Below are positions 4,731-11,724 of a stretch of 12,948 nt of DNA, one piece after another. The notes under the pieces are model-generated. The model did no database searches. It had not been told where the DNA came from and saw only the letters and a list, made by a program, of their open reading frames with translations. Position 1 is the stretch's first letter; every line of letters starts with the position of its first letter. The position numbers and the translations under genes were made by a program. Origin of the DNA: Hadesarchaea archaeon (GTDB lineage Archaea; Hadarchaeota; Hadarchaeia; Hadarchaeales; Hadarchaeaceae); the NCBI GenBank assembly GCA_029880065.1, contig JAOUPD010000025.1, positions 1-12,948 of the forward strand, given 5' to 3'.

Positions 4731-7607
4731 TCATGCCAACCTGAATCGTCGGAACAAAGCTTCCCGTTCTTTTCGCAGTAGGAGTTCCAAAAATTTGTTT
4801 GAGAACTTGTGCTCCTTGGTTAAGATTTCCCTCGCCGCAGCTAGCGTAACACCTCGACCCACGAGCACGAGTGCCGCGGGCTTTCCGTATTGACCGATGA
4901 GCTTAGCGCTCTCCTGCAGTTCTTTCCAAGTCGGACTTTTCCTCCCCCGCTCCAAGAGCTCGATCGCCCGCCGGACCTCCTCAACCGGCTTTTCGGCCAT
5001 CCCCAGCATCGCCGACCCACAGCGCGGACAATTCGGTTTTTCATCGAGCTCGTGTAGCTGGAGTTCCTTGACATAATCCTTGCATTGAGTGCATGCGAAG
5101 GTGCGGGCCTCGCTGAGCAGCCGCGCTTTTGCAGAGGCTATCGCCAGCAGCTTGAGGCGCTCGGGCATCATCGGCTCGAGAGCTAGGTAGCGCTTGCGCC
5201 ACAACGCCAAGCTGGACACGGGTGTTGGCTCTTCTCGCTCCCCCAACGAGACCAGTTCGATTTCGCCACTTCGAATACGTTCGAGCACCTCGAGCGTGCG
5301 CTTCAGGTCGAGGTCCTTGTGCACGACCTCCTTGAATGTTTCTTCAAAGACTGGCGTTCCTTTGAGGCCGCGCACGAGTTTATCTATGACCACGCTTGTG
5401 AGCTCTGCCTCGCGCTCGAGCACGCCCATCCGCCGGGCTATCTGCGCAAGGCGCCATCGGAAGAACCGGCTCTCCTCGATAATCACGCGGAGGTCCTTCT
5501 GGAGGTCCGCGCTGAGTTCGCCGCGCAAAATCTCGATCACACCTTCGGGCTCGAGTGTCTCCGAGTGGAGCAGGATCCGGTAAGGGTCGATGGAGGTTGC
5601 GGTTGTCTCTCCGAGCTCGGTCGAGGCCTTGTAGGCGAGCAGCCGGGCGAGCGTTCGGTTGATGAGTGTTCCAAAGCAAGCGTTGACGATACAGAGCTCC
5701 TTAACTTTTTCCACAGTTACCCGCCGGTCCGTGGGCACGGGCAACACAGCTTTGGCCTGCTTGTGGGCGTCGGAGAGGGCGGGCCCCATCGTATCACGCG
5801 AGACGCCGTACCGCCCCGCAAGTTCTCGGACGATTTCATCAAACTCTTTACCTGCACGTGAGAACTCCTCGAGTTGGGCCCGGAGCTTGCCGACCTCCTG
5901 CGCGACTGAGTAGGGCACAGGGATCTCTTCGCCTATCCAAGTCGGAATCGCCCCGAGAGGGTCGTCGTCGGGCTTCACGTAGACCTTGTCCTTGAAAACC
6001 TGGAGCACCCGCCAGATCTCGCCTCCTATCACAAACTTTACCCCGGGTTCGCCGTACTCCGCCACGAACGACTCATCCAAAATTCCGACCGGCTGGTTCC
6101 GCTCGTCGTTGACCACGAGGTACTGCCGGACTTCAGGAATCATCGAGAGGTTGCCGAAGTAATAGTTGAAGACCCGCTCCGTCGCTCGCGGGCGTGCAAA
6201 ATCTTTCCCATCCTCGGAGACCAGCGCTAACCGCTTTTCTAAACTCTGCGCGAACTGGAGCACCTCGAGCAAGTCCTCCCGCTTGAGGTTCCTGAAGGGG
6301 TAGGCGCGCCGGAAAGTTTCGTAAGCCTCATCGACGCTTACCCTCCGCTGCACCACCATGATCGAAACCAGCGCATGGAGAAGCACATCAAGGGGCTTCT
6401 CGGGAACGACAACTGGCTCAAGCTCTTGCCGATGAGAACGAGCGGCTATCACGATGGATTCGAGCGCGTCTTCCGGGTCTTGGACCATAATTACCCCTTT
6501 AGCCACCCCGCCTATCCGGTGGCCGCTCCGCCCGACGCGCTGGAGCAGGCGGGTGGCCTGGCGAGGAGAATTGTACTGGATAACTAAATCGATTCGCCCG
6601 ATGTCTAACCCTAACTCCATGCTCGACGTGCAGATGATTCCCTTGAGCTCGCCCTGTTTCAGCCCTCGCTCGGACCGGAGCCTCGAGAAGCCCGACAGTG
6701 ACCCGTGGTGGACGCTGAGAGGGAAACGAATGTCCCAGAGGCGGAAGCGGCTCGCCAAGATTTCAGCGGTCGCGCGCGTGTTGGTGAAGACGAGCGTAGA
6801 GCCATGCTCCTCGATTAGCTTTCGCATTGTGCGTAAGCGGGCAGCAACTGGGGAGTAAGTGTAGAGTTCTGATGCCAGCCGTTCGTCGCGCTTGGTCGCT
6901 GTGGGGTAGGAGATATCTAGTTTCAACTCACGAACGACGCTAACATCCACAACCTCGCATGATCTATCCACACCCACCAGAAATCGGGCGACCTCCTGCG
7001 GGGAGCCAATTGTAGCGGAGAGCCCGATGAGCTGGAAATCTCCCCCTTTGAGCTTGCGCAGCCGCTCGAGTGTGAGGGCAAGCTGGGCCCCGCGCTTGTT
7101 GTCCGCCAGCTCGTGGACCTCGTCGACGATCACCCACCGCACGCTTCGCAGGTGCTGGCTCAGCCTCCGGCCCATTAGGAATATCTGGAGGGTCTCGGGG
7201 GTGGTGATCAAAACATCGGGTGGGATTAATGCCTGTGCTCGCCGCTCACGCGCCGCCGTGTCCCCGTGGCGGACTGATATCCGTAGGTCGAGAGCGCGAC
7301 ACCACCACTCTAGCCGCTCAAGCATGTCGCGGTTGAGGGCCCGGAGGGGAGTGATGTAGATGACCTTTATCCCACGCTCGCGCGTCTGAGATACCAAAAG
7401 CTGGTGCAGCACCGGCAGGAAAGAGGCTTCTGTCTTTCCCGTGCCCGCTGGAGCGATCAGCAGAACATTTTTGCCGTCGAGGATTTTGGGAATTGATCTG
7501 CTTTGTGGGAGGGTAGGCTCGGTGAAACCCCGCTCGGCCAGCAACTTTCGGATCGGTCTAGCCAGCGCATCAAACACGTTGGTTTTGTCTGACGTTTTAA
7601 ACCCCAT
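4731..7607 (-). CDS. lhr: Lhr-type ATP-dependent superfamily 2 helicase (958 aa)
   Basis: Archaeal Lhr-family helicase (COG1201), an ATP-driven 3'-5' nucleic acid translocase linked to DNA repair or recombination and, in some archaea, RNA handling. The N-terminal RecA domain carries the Q-motif region around PTLPQSRSIP, Walker A APAGTGKT (52-59), ITTPETLQ, the box DEVH (162-165) and LSAT (196-199). The second RecA domain has LVFTNTRATAE, TSSMELGLDIG and the arginine-finger motif QRVGRSGHR. The winged-helix and Lhr-specific domains follow. Near the C-terminus Cys839, Cys842, Cys860 and Cys863 form a CxxC...CxxC pattern that should hold zinc, followed by a helical end (about 905-958). Length fits the archaeal family. 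The ATG at 7605-7607 gives the natural N-terminus just before the first motif. A 79-base gap separates it from the gene upstream on the same strand, so it may have its own weak promoter. Confidence 0.95.
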   Translation of the reverse strand: MGFKTSDKTNVFDALARPIRKLLAERGFTEPTLPQSRSIPKILDGKNVLLIAPAGTGKTEASFLPVLHQLLVSQTRERGIKVIYITPLRALNRDMLERLEWWCRALDLRISVRHGDTAARERRAQALIPPDVLITTPETLQIFLMGRRLSQHLRSVRWVIVDEVHELADNKRGAQLALTLERLRKLKGGDFQLIGLSATIGSPQEVARFLVGVDRSCEVVDVSVVRELKLDISYPTATKRDERLASELYTYSPVAARLRTMRKLIEEHGSTLVFTNTRATAEILASRFRLWDIRFPLSVHHGSLSGFSRLRSERGLKQGELKGIICTSSMELGLDIGRIDLVIQYNSPRQATRLLQRVGRSGHRIGGVAKGVIMVQDPEDALESIVIAARSHRQELEPVVVPEKPLDVLLHALVSIMVVQRRVSVDEAYETFRRAYPFRNLKREDLLEVLQFAQSLEKRLALVSEDGKDFARPRATERVFNYYFGNLSMIPEVRQYLVVNDERNQPVGILDESFVAEYGEPGVKFVIGGEIWRVLQVFKDKVYVKPDDDPLGAIPTWIGEEIPVPYSVAQEVGKLRAQLEEFSRAGKEFDEIVRELAGRYGVSRDTMGPALSDAHKQAKAVLPVPTDRRVTVEKVKELCIVNACFGTLINRTLARLLAYKASTELGETTATSIDPYRILLHSETLEPEGVIEILRGELSADLQKDLRVIIEESRFFRWRLAQIARRMGVLEREAELTSVVIDKLVRGLKGTPVFEETFKEVVHKDLDLKRTLEVLERIRSGEIELVSLGEREEPTPVSSLALWRKRYLALEPMMPERLKLLAIASAKARLLSEARTFACTQCKDYVKELQLHELDEKPNCPRCGSAMLGMAEKPVEEVRRAIELLERGRKSPTWKELQESAKLIGQYGKPAALVLVGRGVTLAAAREILTKEHKFSNKFLELLLRKEREALFRRFRLA

Positions 7608-7686
7608 GAAAATTTAGTCGGCTTTACTTATCAGCATTGGTTGTCAAACGAGGATTTTACAAGGGTGTGAAATTGGAGGTCGACAG

Positions 7687-8148
7687 CTAGCGGTACGCCA
7701 CGTCTAACTCCAACTTTCGGCGCAATTCGTCGAGTTTCCGTTTGAGTTCAAGATCCATCTTCCGCTGCCTCCCCGGGAGGAGACCTCTTAGGTGCTCGGT
7801 CGACTCCTGATAGCGGCCTATACCCGCCGCGACGATCGCCCGGTCCCTGAACTTGGGGTGAGGGGAAATCAGCCCGAACGGCATGGGCGACCCCTTCTCC
7901 ATGAGCGCGCGAATTTCATCGTCCACCTTTCGAGCGGCCACCCGTGCCCCAGCACCGACCATCTCGTAAGGACTTTTTAACTCGCCCTTGATCTGCCAGA
8001 TACCCACATCTGGGCCGTAGAAGAAGAGGTCTCTGTAGCCGTAATCATCTCCCCCCGCTAAAACCCGCCATTTATTTTGAAGCTTGGGGTACTGCCTGTA
8101 TCGCTTGCGCATTTCCTCCATGATATTTGCTAGCGAACGAACACTCAT
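7687..8148 (-). CDS. Unrecognised soluble protein encoded behind acylphosphatase (153 aa)
   Basis: I do not recognise the family. The protein starts with a helix (SLANIMEEMRKRYRQYP). It then has an alternating core with GGDDYGYRDLFFYGPDVGIWQIKGELKSP, in which the spaced acidic residues before 'WQIKG' loosely recall a nuclease-like strand arrangement. Next comes PFGLISPHPKFRDRAIVAAGIGR, and it ends in a Lys/Arg-rich helix. No definite catalytic motif can be named. I chose ATG 8148 (MSVRSLANI) because the frame further upstream runs only over the acylphosphatase gene. The GGTGA that holds the acylphosphatase stop lies just before this ATG and can serve as its binding site. With only 4 bases between the two genes, they are almost certainly one transcript. 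Confidence 0.72.
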   Translation of the reverse strand: MSVRSLANIMEEMRKRYRQYPKLQNKWRVLAGGDDYGYRDLFFYGPDVGIWQIKGELKSPYEMVGAGARVAARKVDDEIRALMEKGSPMPFGLISPHPKFRDRAIVAAGIGRYQESTEHLRGLLPGRQRKMDLELKRKLDELRRKLELDVAYR

Positions 8149-8152
8149 GTTA

Positions 8153-8431
8153 TCACCAGTATCGCACCTTGAAGTCTGAGAACTCGCCACGATAATTTTC
8201 CCATTTGACCTTAAAGTTGGTGACACTAGCTCCAGAGGGACCGCGACGGCAGAACTCCAGCATCCGTTCCACCACCTCCTTTTCGCCCTCGAACATCGCT
8301 TCGACTTGGCCATCGCGCGTGTTCCGAACCCAACCGTGAACACCGAGTCGCTGCGCCAGATCCTGAGTGTAATACCTAAAGGAGACGCCCTGAACCATTC
8401 CAGATACCAGCATGTGGGCCCGCGCTTTCAT
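8153..8431 (-). CDS. acyP: Acylphosphatase (92 aa)
   Basis: Hydrolyses the carboxyl-phosphate bond of acylphosphates such as acetyl phosphate or carbamoyl phosphate; cytoplasmic. The sequence carries both family signatures. VSGMVQGVSFRYYT near residues 9-22 includes the phosphate-binding Arg19, and GWVRNTRDGQVEA near 33-45 includes catalytic Asn37. The length is typical and the C-terminus ends in VRYW, as in the family. The ATG is preceded by GGGG 5 bases upstream and by an AT-rich TATA-like stretch (AATTAAAAT, about 8442-8450). It is the first gene of a probable pair with the 153-residue protein. Confidence 0.96.
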   Translation of the reverse strand: MKARAHMLVSGMVQGVSFRYYTQDLAQRLGVHGWVRNTRDGQVEAMFEGEKEVVERMLEFCRRGPSGASVTNFKVKWENYRGEFSDFKVRYW

Positions 8432-8459
8432 TAAAACCCCATTTTAATTATTGTGGCTT

Positions 8460-8475
8460 AACAAAAAAAATTGTT
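8460..8475 (-). terminator. U-tract terminator downstream of the DNA glycosylase gene
   Basis: On the minus strand this reads AACAA, eight T, GTT, with short pairing arms AACAA/TTGTT. A run of eight U in the RNA about 55 bases after the glycosylase stop fits archaeal U-tract termination. It sits just upstream of the acylphosphatase promoter. Confidence 0.5.
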
Positions 8476-8527
8476 GCTCAAGAGGTAAAATCCATCTGCT
8501 TCAGTTCATAACTCGTGAAATCTCCCC

Positions 8528-9103
8528 TCATCTCGAAACGAACGGGTTACCCCAAACGAAAAACCTTAGCTTTCGCTTTAGATCAGCACTCACACCGATG
8601 CGATGCGAACTCCCTATCTTAAATTGTTCGGGTCTGCCTTCGATTATTGCCAATTCGCTCTTGGAGTTTGTTAAATCAAGCCCGTGGTGCTTTTTTGTTA
8701 TCCCCATCGCACGCGTTAGCTTCCCTGGGCCAGATGTTAACTCACGCTCACTCGAAACTCCCCTCCGCTCGTGCATGACCTTGATGCCCTCAAGCAGCTC
8801 AAGCGCACGGACGAGCACCGCCCCCGGCACCCCCTCCCGCTCGGTCGTGACATTAAACAACCAGTTTGCGTGGACCATATACACAAACGCCAGGCCGCCA
8901 CGCCACCACATTATCTCGTTGAGCCGAGTGCGCTTGCGAGAGGCCCGAGAAGCTGGGTCTCCCTTGCCGAAATACGCCTCGACCTCGACTATCTTACCGC
9001 TCGTGAGCCCCTCGCTCGTGCGGTGAATGAACACTTTCCCCAGCAGTTCTCTGGCAACCGTGGCAGTGTCACGCTCGTAGAAATCTCTCGAAAGTGGACG
9101 CAT
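8528..9103 (-). CDS. 3-methyladenine DNA glycosylase, AAG/MPG family (191 aa)
   Basis: Base-excision repair enzyme of the AAG/MPG fold that removes alkylated purines. Recognisable features are LSRDFYERDTATVARELLGK at the N-terminus, GKIVEVEAYFG with the expected catalytic Glu42 (equivalent to human Glu125), VPGAVLVRALE, and the GPGKLTRAMGI loop (125-135). One oddity is the segment that carries the intercalating tyrosine in relatives (usually YVYLIYGMH). Here it reads FVYMVHANW, one residue shorter, with His-Ala-Asn in place of Tyr-Gly-Met. The ATG at 9103 (MRPLSRDF) has GGTGG 5 bases upstream and a TATA-like box at about 9131-9140. In-frame upstream starts would add 29 non-conserved residues and run over the promoter. 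It is divergent from the B3/B4 gene. Confidence 0.92.
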   Translation of the reverse strand: MRPLSRDFYERDTATVARELLGKVFIHRTSEGLTSGKIVEVEAYFGKGDPASRASRKRTRLNEIMWWRGGLAFVYMVHANWLFNVTTEREGVPGAVLVRALELLEGIKVMHERRGVSSERELTSGPGKLTRAMGITKKHHGLDLTNSKSELAIIEGRPEQFKIGSSHRIGVSADLKRKLRFFVWGNPFVSR

Positions 9104-9127
9104 GTTAACCACCAAGGAGTTCGCCAG

Positions 9128-9142
9128 AATTGTTAATAATAT
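9128..9142. promoter_or_regulatory. Shared divergent TATA region
   Basis: AATTGTTAATAATAT lies between the glycosylase ATG (9103) and the B3/B4 ATG (9175). On the minus strand ATATTATTAA is about 28-37 bases before the glycosylase start. On the plus strand TTAATAATAT is about 34-43 bases before the B3/B4 start. Both distances fit archaeal promoters with short leaders carrying Shine-Dalgarno sites (GGTGG and GGAGG). Confidence 0.55.
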
Positions 9143-9174
9143 GTTCGACATAACTAAGAGATGGAGGTTAGAAG

Positions 9175-9837
9175 ATGAAGCTTGACCCAAAGGTAAAGGA
9201 AAAATATCCAGACTTCATCGCGGCTTATGCATTGGTGAGCGGCTTGACCATCGAGCCGAACATCGAGGGGTTGATCGAGCGAAAGCGCGAGGTATTCAGC
9301 GACCTCAAGGCGAGCTATGGGGCTTTGAACGTGCTAGACTTGGCCGAGGTGAAGGCATACCGCGCATTTTTCAAGACGATGGGCGCAGACCCCTCGAGCT
9401 ATCGTCCCGCGCCGGAATATTTGCTCCGTCGGGCTCTCGATGACCGATTTCCGGCTATCAACAACTTAGTTGACGCTTGTTTGCTCGCGACCGTCGAACA
9501 CTGGGTGATGGTGGGGAGCTACGATGTCGACAAGACAAAGGGGCAAGTTGTGACGAAGCTGGCGACGGAGACCGAGCCCTTCGAGCTCATAAATGGGCGG
9601 AAACTTAGCCCGAAGCCAGACGAGATCATCCTGCGCGATGATGAGAAGCTGCTGGCGGCATACACTCTCGGCGATTCTAAAGCGGCGATGATAACGCAAA
9701 AAACATCGAATGCTTTGATCGTGCTCTGGAACGCCCCCGGCGTAACACGCGAAAGAGTTGAGGCGGCTCTCAAAGCGGTCGCAACCTACGCTCGGAAGTA
9801 CTGTGGCGGCCATGTGGAACGAAGTGAACTGCTTTAG
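9175..9837 (+). CDS. B3/B4 domain protein, PheRS beta-like (220 aa)
   Basis: Free-standing B3/B4 domain, the region of phenylalanyl-tRNA synthetase beta that holds the editing site (COG3382-like). Features that fit are AYRAFFKTMGADPSSYRPAPEYLLRRAL and the FPAINNLVDACLLATVEH helix. A later segment, LAAYTLGDSKAAMITQKTSNALIVLWNAPGV, matches the end of the fold. Stand-alone proteins of this type are suspected to edit mischarged tRNA or handle an amino acid, but this is not settled. The synthetase catalytic domains are absent, so it is not a truncated pheT: the length equals that of other solo members. The ATG has GGAGG about 6-10 bases upstream. The 69-residue membrane protein gene follows after 9 bases, probably in the same transcript. 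Confidence 0.85.
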   Translation: MKLDPKVKEKYPDFIAAYALVSGLTIEPNIEGLIERKREVFSDLKASYGALNVLDLAEVKAYRAFFKTMGADPSSYRPAPEYLLRRALDDRFPAINNLVDACLLATVEHWVMVGSYDVDKTKGQVVTKLATETEPFELINGRKLSPKPDEIILRDDEKLLAAYTLGDSKAAMITQKTSNALIVLWNAPGVTRERVEAALKAVATYARKYCGGHVERSELL

Positions 9838-9846
9838 GTTGGCACA

Positions 9847-10056
9847 ATGCACCCGCTGACTTGGCTCGGCGTTGCTTTGATTCTCATAGGAACGGCCCTT
9901 GTGCTGCTTCCCATATTGGGCAAGTATGTCGACCTCTCGCAGGTGCCATCTTGGCTGATCTACATATATCACAGTAACGGGTTCTACTTCGTCACCTCGC
10001 CATTACTGCTCGTGCTCTCGCTCACAGCCCTCATTGTCTACTTCCTGACGAGGTAG
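9847..10056 (+). CDS. Small two-helix membrane protein (69 aa)
   Basis: Unrecognised. There are two hydrophobic helices, at about 5-27 (WLGVALILIGTALVLLPIL) and 48-67. A short loop with KYVDLSQVPSWL and several Tyr joins them. No functional motif is seen. AGGTTGG precedes the ATG. The gene starts 9 bases after the B3/B4 stop, so it is probably co-transcribed with it. Its TAG stop at 10056 faces the NAC gene end across about 100 bases. Confidence 0.65.
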   Translation: MHPLTWLGVALILIGTALVLLPILGKYVDLSQVPSWLIYIYHSNGFYFVTSPLLLVLSLTALIVYFLTR

Positions 10057-10158
10057 ACGCGAACGATTTTATGTTAAAAACAGGTGCGATGGGAGGAAGT
10101 AGGATGATCTCAACACAATTCACCTTTCATCCGCAGTAAGCTGAGCGGTAGGCGCTCC
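10057..10158. other. Convergent spacer with small hairpin and mini-frame
   Basis: Spacer between the membrane-protein gene and NAC. It holds GAGCG/CGCTC (10143-10147 and 10153-10157), a 5-bp stem with a 5-base loop just beyond the NAC stop. It also holds an 11-codon frame (ATG 10104 to TAA 10139) with a strong GGGAGG 7 bases upstream. Neither is convincing as a gene. Confidence 0.3.
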
Positions 10159-10503
10159 CTAACCTTTTTCTTTCAGCTTCAAAATTGCCTCGGCGATGTC
10201 GCCACCTGTTTCCTTGAGCACTTGCATCGCGGCCTCTCGCTCGACCCCCGCCTGTTCCATCACCAGCTTGACGTCGTCTTCGCTCGGCTCGAACTCTGGC
10301 TTCCGCTCGAACTCCTGCCCGCTCACCTGATAGCTTCGCTGCCCTGCCATCTCGGTGCGCGTCACCTGCGCGTTGGATATTACGATCTCCCGGTCGGCGA
10401 GCTTGATCACGACCTCTCGCACGCCCTCAAGCTCATCCATCTTAACTCCCATCTGCCGCATCGCACGCTCCATCTGCCGCCGGTCTATCCGTTTGGGAAA
10501 CAT
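10159..10503 (-). CDS. nac: Archaeal nascent polypeptide-associated complex protein NAC (114 aa)
   Basis: Ribosome-associated chaperone-like factor that contacts nascent chains at the tunnel exit. Archaea have a single alpha-type protein that forms homodimers. The N-terminus (RRQMERAMRQMGVKMDELEG) and the NAC beta-barrel at about 20-70 (EVVIKLADREIVISNAQVTRTEMAGQRSYQVSG) are typical. The C-terminal UBA domain is at about 75-112 (SEDDVKLVMEQAGV, then DIAEAILKLKEKG). Length is normal. GAGGTTGG lies a few bases before the ATG. It follows the PUA-domain gene by 41 bases on the same strand, an arrangement common in archaea and consistent with a shared ribosome-linked role. It ends in TAG. Confidence 0.96.
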   Translation of the reverse strand: MFPKRIDRRQMERAMRQMGVKMDELEGVREVVIKLADREIVISNAQVTRTEMAGQRSYQVSGQEFERKPEFEPSEDDVKLVMEQAGVEREAAMQVLKETGGDIAEAILKLKEKG

Positions 10504-10544
10504 TCAACCAACCTCGACATTTTTCATGAGCTTGTTTAATATGG

Positions 10545-11072
10545 CTAACTCAATGTCCTTTGTTCCTTTTTTTCCATCCGTTCATTTATACCACCTAACC
10601 CTCTCCTAACTTCTACTGCCTTACCGACTTTAAACGCTATCATTTCCTCACCCGTCAATAAGGTTTTACCGCTCGCTAGCAGACGGTCCCGTGAATCCAC
10701 GACTAGCACCTCCTCGGCAGGTCTTATCTCCGGGTCCGCTGCCACGACGTGCTTTGCGAACACTGTCTTACCCCGCGCTACAAATGGTGCCGCATCGTCG
10801 CTCACCACCACTCGAAGGCGGGGTGGCTTGAGTGCCCGATGTACAAGTTCGGCCCCTTTTCGATTAAGCACGATAAAGCCATCGGAGGCGCGAATCGAAC
10901 ACAACGGCTCGTCGGCCAATAGAACTTGACGAATTCTCCCCCTACTTTTCACTACTTGGATACCGTCGAGAAAAAGCGCCTGTCCAACCCCACGACCGAA
11001 TAGGTAGTCCGCCACCGCGCGCAGTTTGAACAGTTCTTTCCCAGTTGGTCCCTGCAAACGATTACCGTGCAA
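10545..11072 (-). CDS. PUA-domain RNA-binding protein (175 aa)
   Basis: The N-terminal part (about 12-75) resembles the region that precedes the PUA domain in archaeal PUA proteins: LFKLRAVADYLFGRGVG, then SRGRIRQVLLADEPLCSIRASDGFIVLNRKGAELVH. The PUA domain itself spans about 83-160 (RVVVSDDAAPFVARGKTVFAKHVVAADPEIRPAEEVLVVDSRDRLLASGKTLL). PUA domains bind structured RNA such as tRNA or rRNA. No catalytic domain is attached, so it is not a tRNA-guanine transglycosylase or pseudouridine synthase. The first ATG lies too far in to be the start. TTG at 11070-11072 is the likely start, with a TATA-like AAAACTTTTT about 20-30 bases upstream, which implies a leaderless transcript. TTG 11057 is the alternative. 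It is co-directional with NAC. Confidence 0.85.
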   Translation of the reverse strand: MHGNRLQGPTGKELFKLRAVADYLFGRGVGQALFLDGIQVVKSRGRIRQVLLADEPLCSIRASDGFIVLNRKGAELVHRALKPPRLRVVVSDDAAPFVARGKTVFAKHVVAADPEIRPAEEVLVVDSRDRLLASGKTLLTGEEMIAFKVGKAVEVRRGLGGINERMEKKEQRTLS

Positions 11073-11144
11073 ACTTGACTGCGGCGAGTGAAAAAGTTTT
11101 GGGGCGTTGGGTGTCCCAAATAGGAACTACCCGTCGATGTCAGT

Positions 11145-11264
11145 TCAGGACACATCTTCCTCGTCGAGCTTGCACCCTATGAAATCGGCTACCCTTTCCG
11201 TGATCTACTCTTTTCTGGCTTCGGCCACCTGAGCCACCCCCGCGACCCTGTGCGCCTTCCTCAC
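11145..11264 (-). pseudogene. Small remnant with in-frame TAG (19 + 19 codons)
   Basis: A GTG at 11264 overlaps the stop of the preceding 38-residue gene (GTGA). It opens a frame of 19 codons (VRKAHRVAGVAQVAEARKE), then TAG at 11205-11207. The same frame continues with a further plausible 19 residues (ITERVADFIGCKLDEEDVS) to TGA at 11145. The coding look on both sides of the TAG suggests a small gene broken by one substitution, for example AAG to TAG. Function unknown. Alternatively only the first 19 codons are translated, or the whole stretch is non-coding. Confidence 0.35.
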
Positions 11265-11377
11265 GACCGAAACGCCAGGAGCCCCAGCACACCCGCCACG
11301 GCCAGTGCGATGATCAGCGCCACGAAGGCAGCGGTCAGGAGCAGGAGCACCAAGATTTCTACCGCTGGTCCAATCAT
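11261..11377 (-). CDS. Tiny single-helix membrane protein (38 aa)
   Basis: A 38-codon frame whose product is almost entirely one hydrophobic helix: MIGPAVEILVLLLLTAAF, then more Val/Leu/Ile/Ala, ending LLAFRS. The ATG at 11377 has a good GGGGAG site 5 bases upstream, which is why it is preferred over extending into the degraded frame to its left. Its stop overlaps a GTG on the same strand (GTGA), as in coupled genes. Small single-helix proteins are common in archaeal viruses, plasmids and cell envelopes; no more can be said. It lies in the AGG-rich segment thought to be a mobile-element remnant. Confidence 0.5.
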   Translation of the reverse strand: MIGPAVEILVLLLLTAAFVALIIALAVAGVLGLLAFRS

Positions 11378-11649
11378 TTCTTCTCCCCCTCTTCCCCGGC
11401 TCAGCGCTACGTCGTTCTTGAAGAGCGCGTTCGACTCGCACTTCTGTTGCCCATATTTCTCTATGTACCCGTAGTCGCGCGATTCCCTCCCCAAACCCGT
11501 CCTGAGGTTCTCTATCTACTTCAGGTTGTACCTGTCGATGTCGCTCTTGTTTAGCCCGAACCTTTTGATGATTTCAGCACCGAGGCAGGCGCTCCAGCTT
11601 TTCGTCTCTTTATGCTCTTTTTTGGGTATAACGATAAAAAAAAGTCCAT
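11378..11649 (-). pseudogene. Decayed gene remnant with frameshift and in-frame TAG
   Basis: One minus-strand frame reads KKEHKETKSWSACLGAEII, then KRFGLNKSDIDRYNLK, TAG (11516-11518), then IENLRTGLGRESRDYGYIEK and on towards QKCESNALFKNDVALSRG. The first part has no start codon in frame. An ATG at 11649 in the neighbouring frame would join it if the run of eight A (11636-11643) were one base longer. That ATG sits about 30 bases after a TATA-like ATATAAAT, at leaderless distance. I read this as a gene inactivated by a homopolymer slip and a nonsense change. A sequencing error in the A-run could explain the first defect. Arginine codons are mostly AGG, as in the ParB-like gene. Family not recognised. 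Confidence 0.45.
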
Positions 11650-11676
11650 TTTTATTATAATTATTACAAGAAAAAT

Positions 11677-11686
11677 ATTTATATGC
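11677..11686. promoter_or_regulatory. Divergent TATA box of the ParB-like gene
   Basis: ATTTATATGC contains TTTATATG (11678-11685) on the plus strand, about 45 bases before the TTG start of the ParB-like gene. The complementary strand reads CATATAAAT and points to the remnant starting at 11649. The surroundings (11630-11720) are extremely AT-rich. Confidence 0.5.
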
Positions 11687-11724
11687 CAAAAAATAACATT
11701 ATTTGGTCGATATAGTGAAAAAAT

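Noticed and set aside
5319..5861. Long plus-strand frame opposite the helicase gene
   Set aside because: It lies wholly antisense to the conserved Lhr coding sequence and its composition is that of a GC-rich shadow frame.
8149..8343. Longer N-terminus for the 153-residue protein
   Set aside because: The extension lies entirely over the acylphosphatase coding sequence in another frame; ATG 8148 fits the gene junction.
9104..9190. Longer N-terminus for the DNA glycosylase
   Set aside because: It would run through the divergent promoter and into the B3/B4 gene start, and adds residues not typical of the family; ATG 9103 has its own binding site.
10104..10139. 11-codon frame with a strong GGGAGG site
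   Set aside because: Too short to judge, and the only upstream TATA-like stretch would start transcription at or after the ribosome binding site.
10101..10150. Possible C/D box guide RNA between the membrane-protein and NAC genes
   Set aside because: A CTGA is present but the C box matches only ATGAT of RTGATGA, there is no internal D'/C' pair and no closing stem.
11145..11649. Genome-wide pyrrolysine coding of TAG
   Set aside because: Intact core genes here (SMC-like, B3/B4, the 69-aa membrane protein, NAC) end in TAG at their natural C-termini, so TAG is an ordinary stop in this genome.
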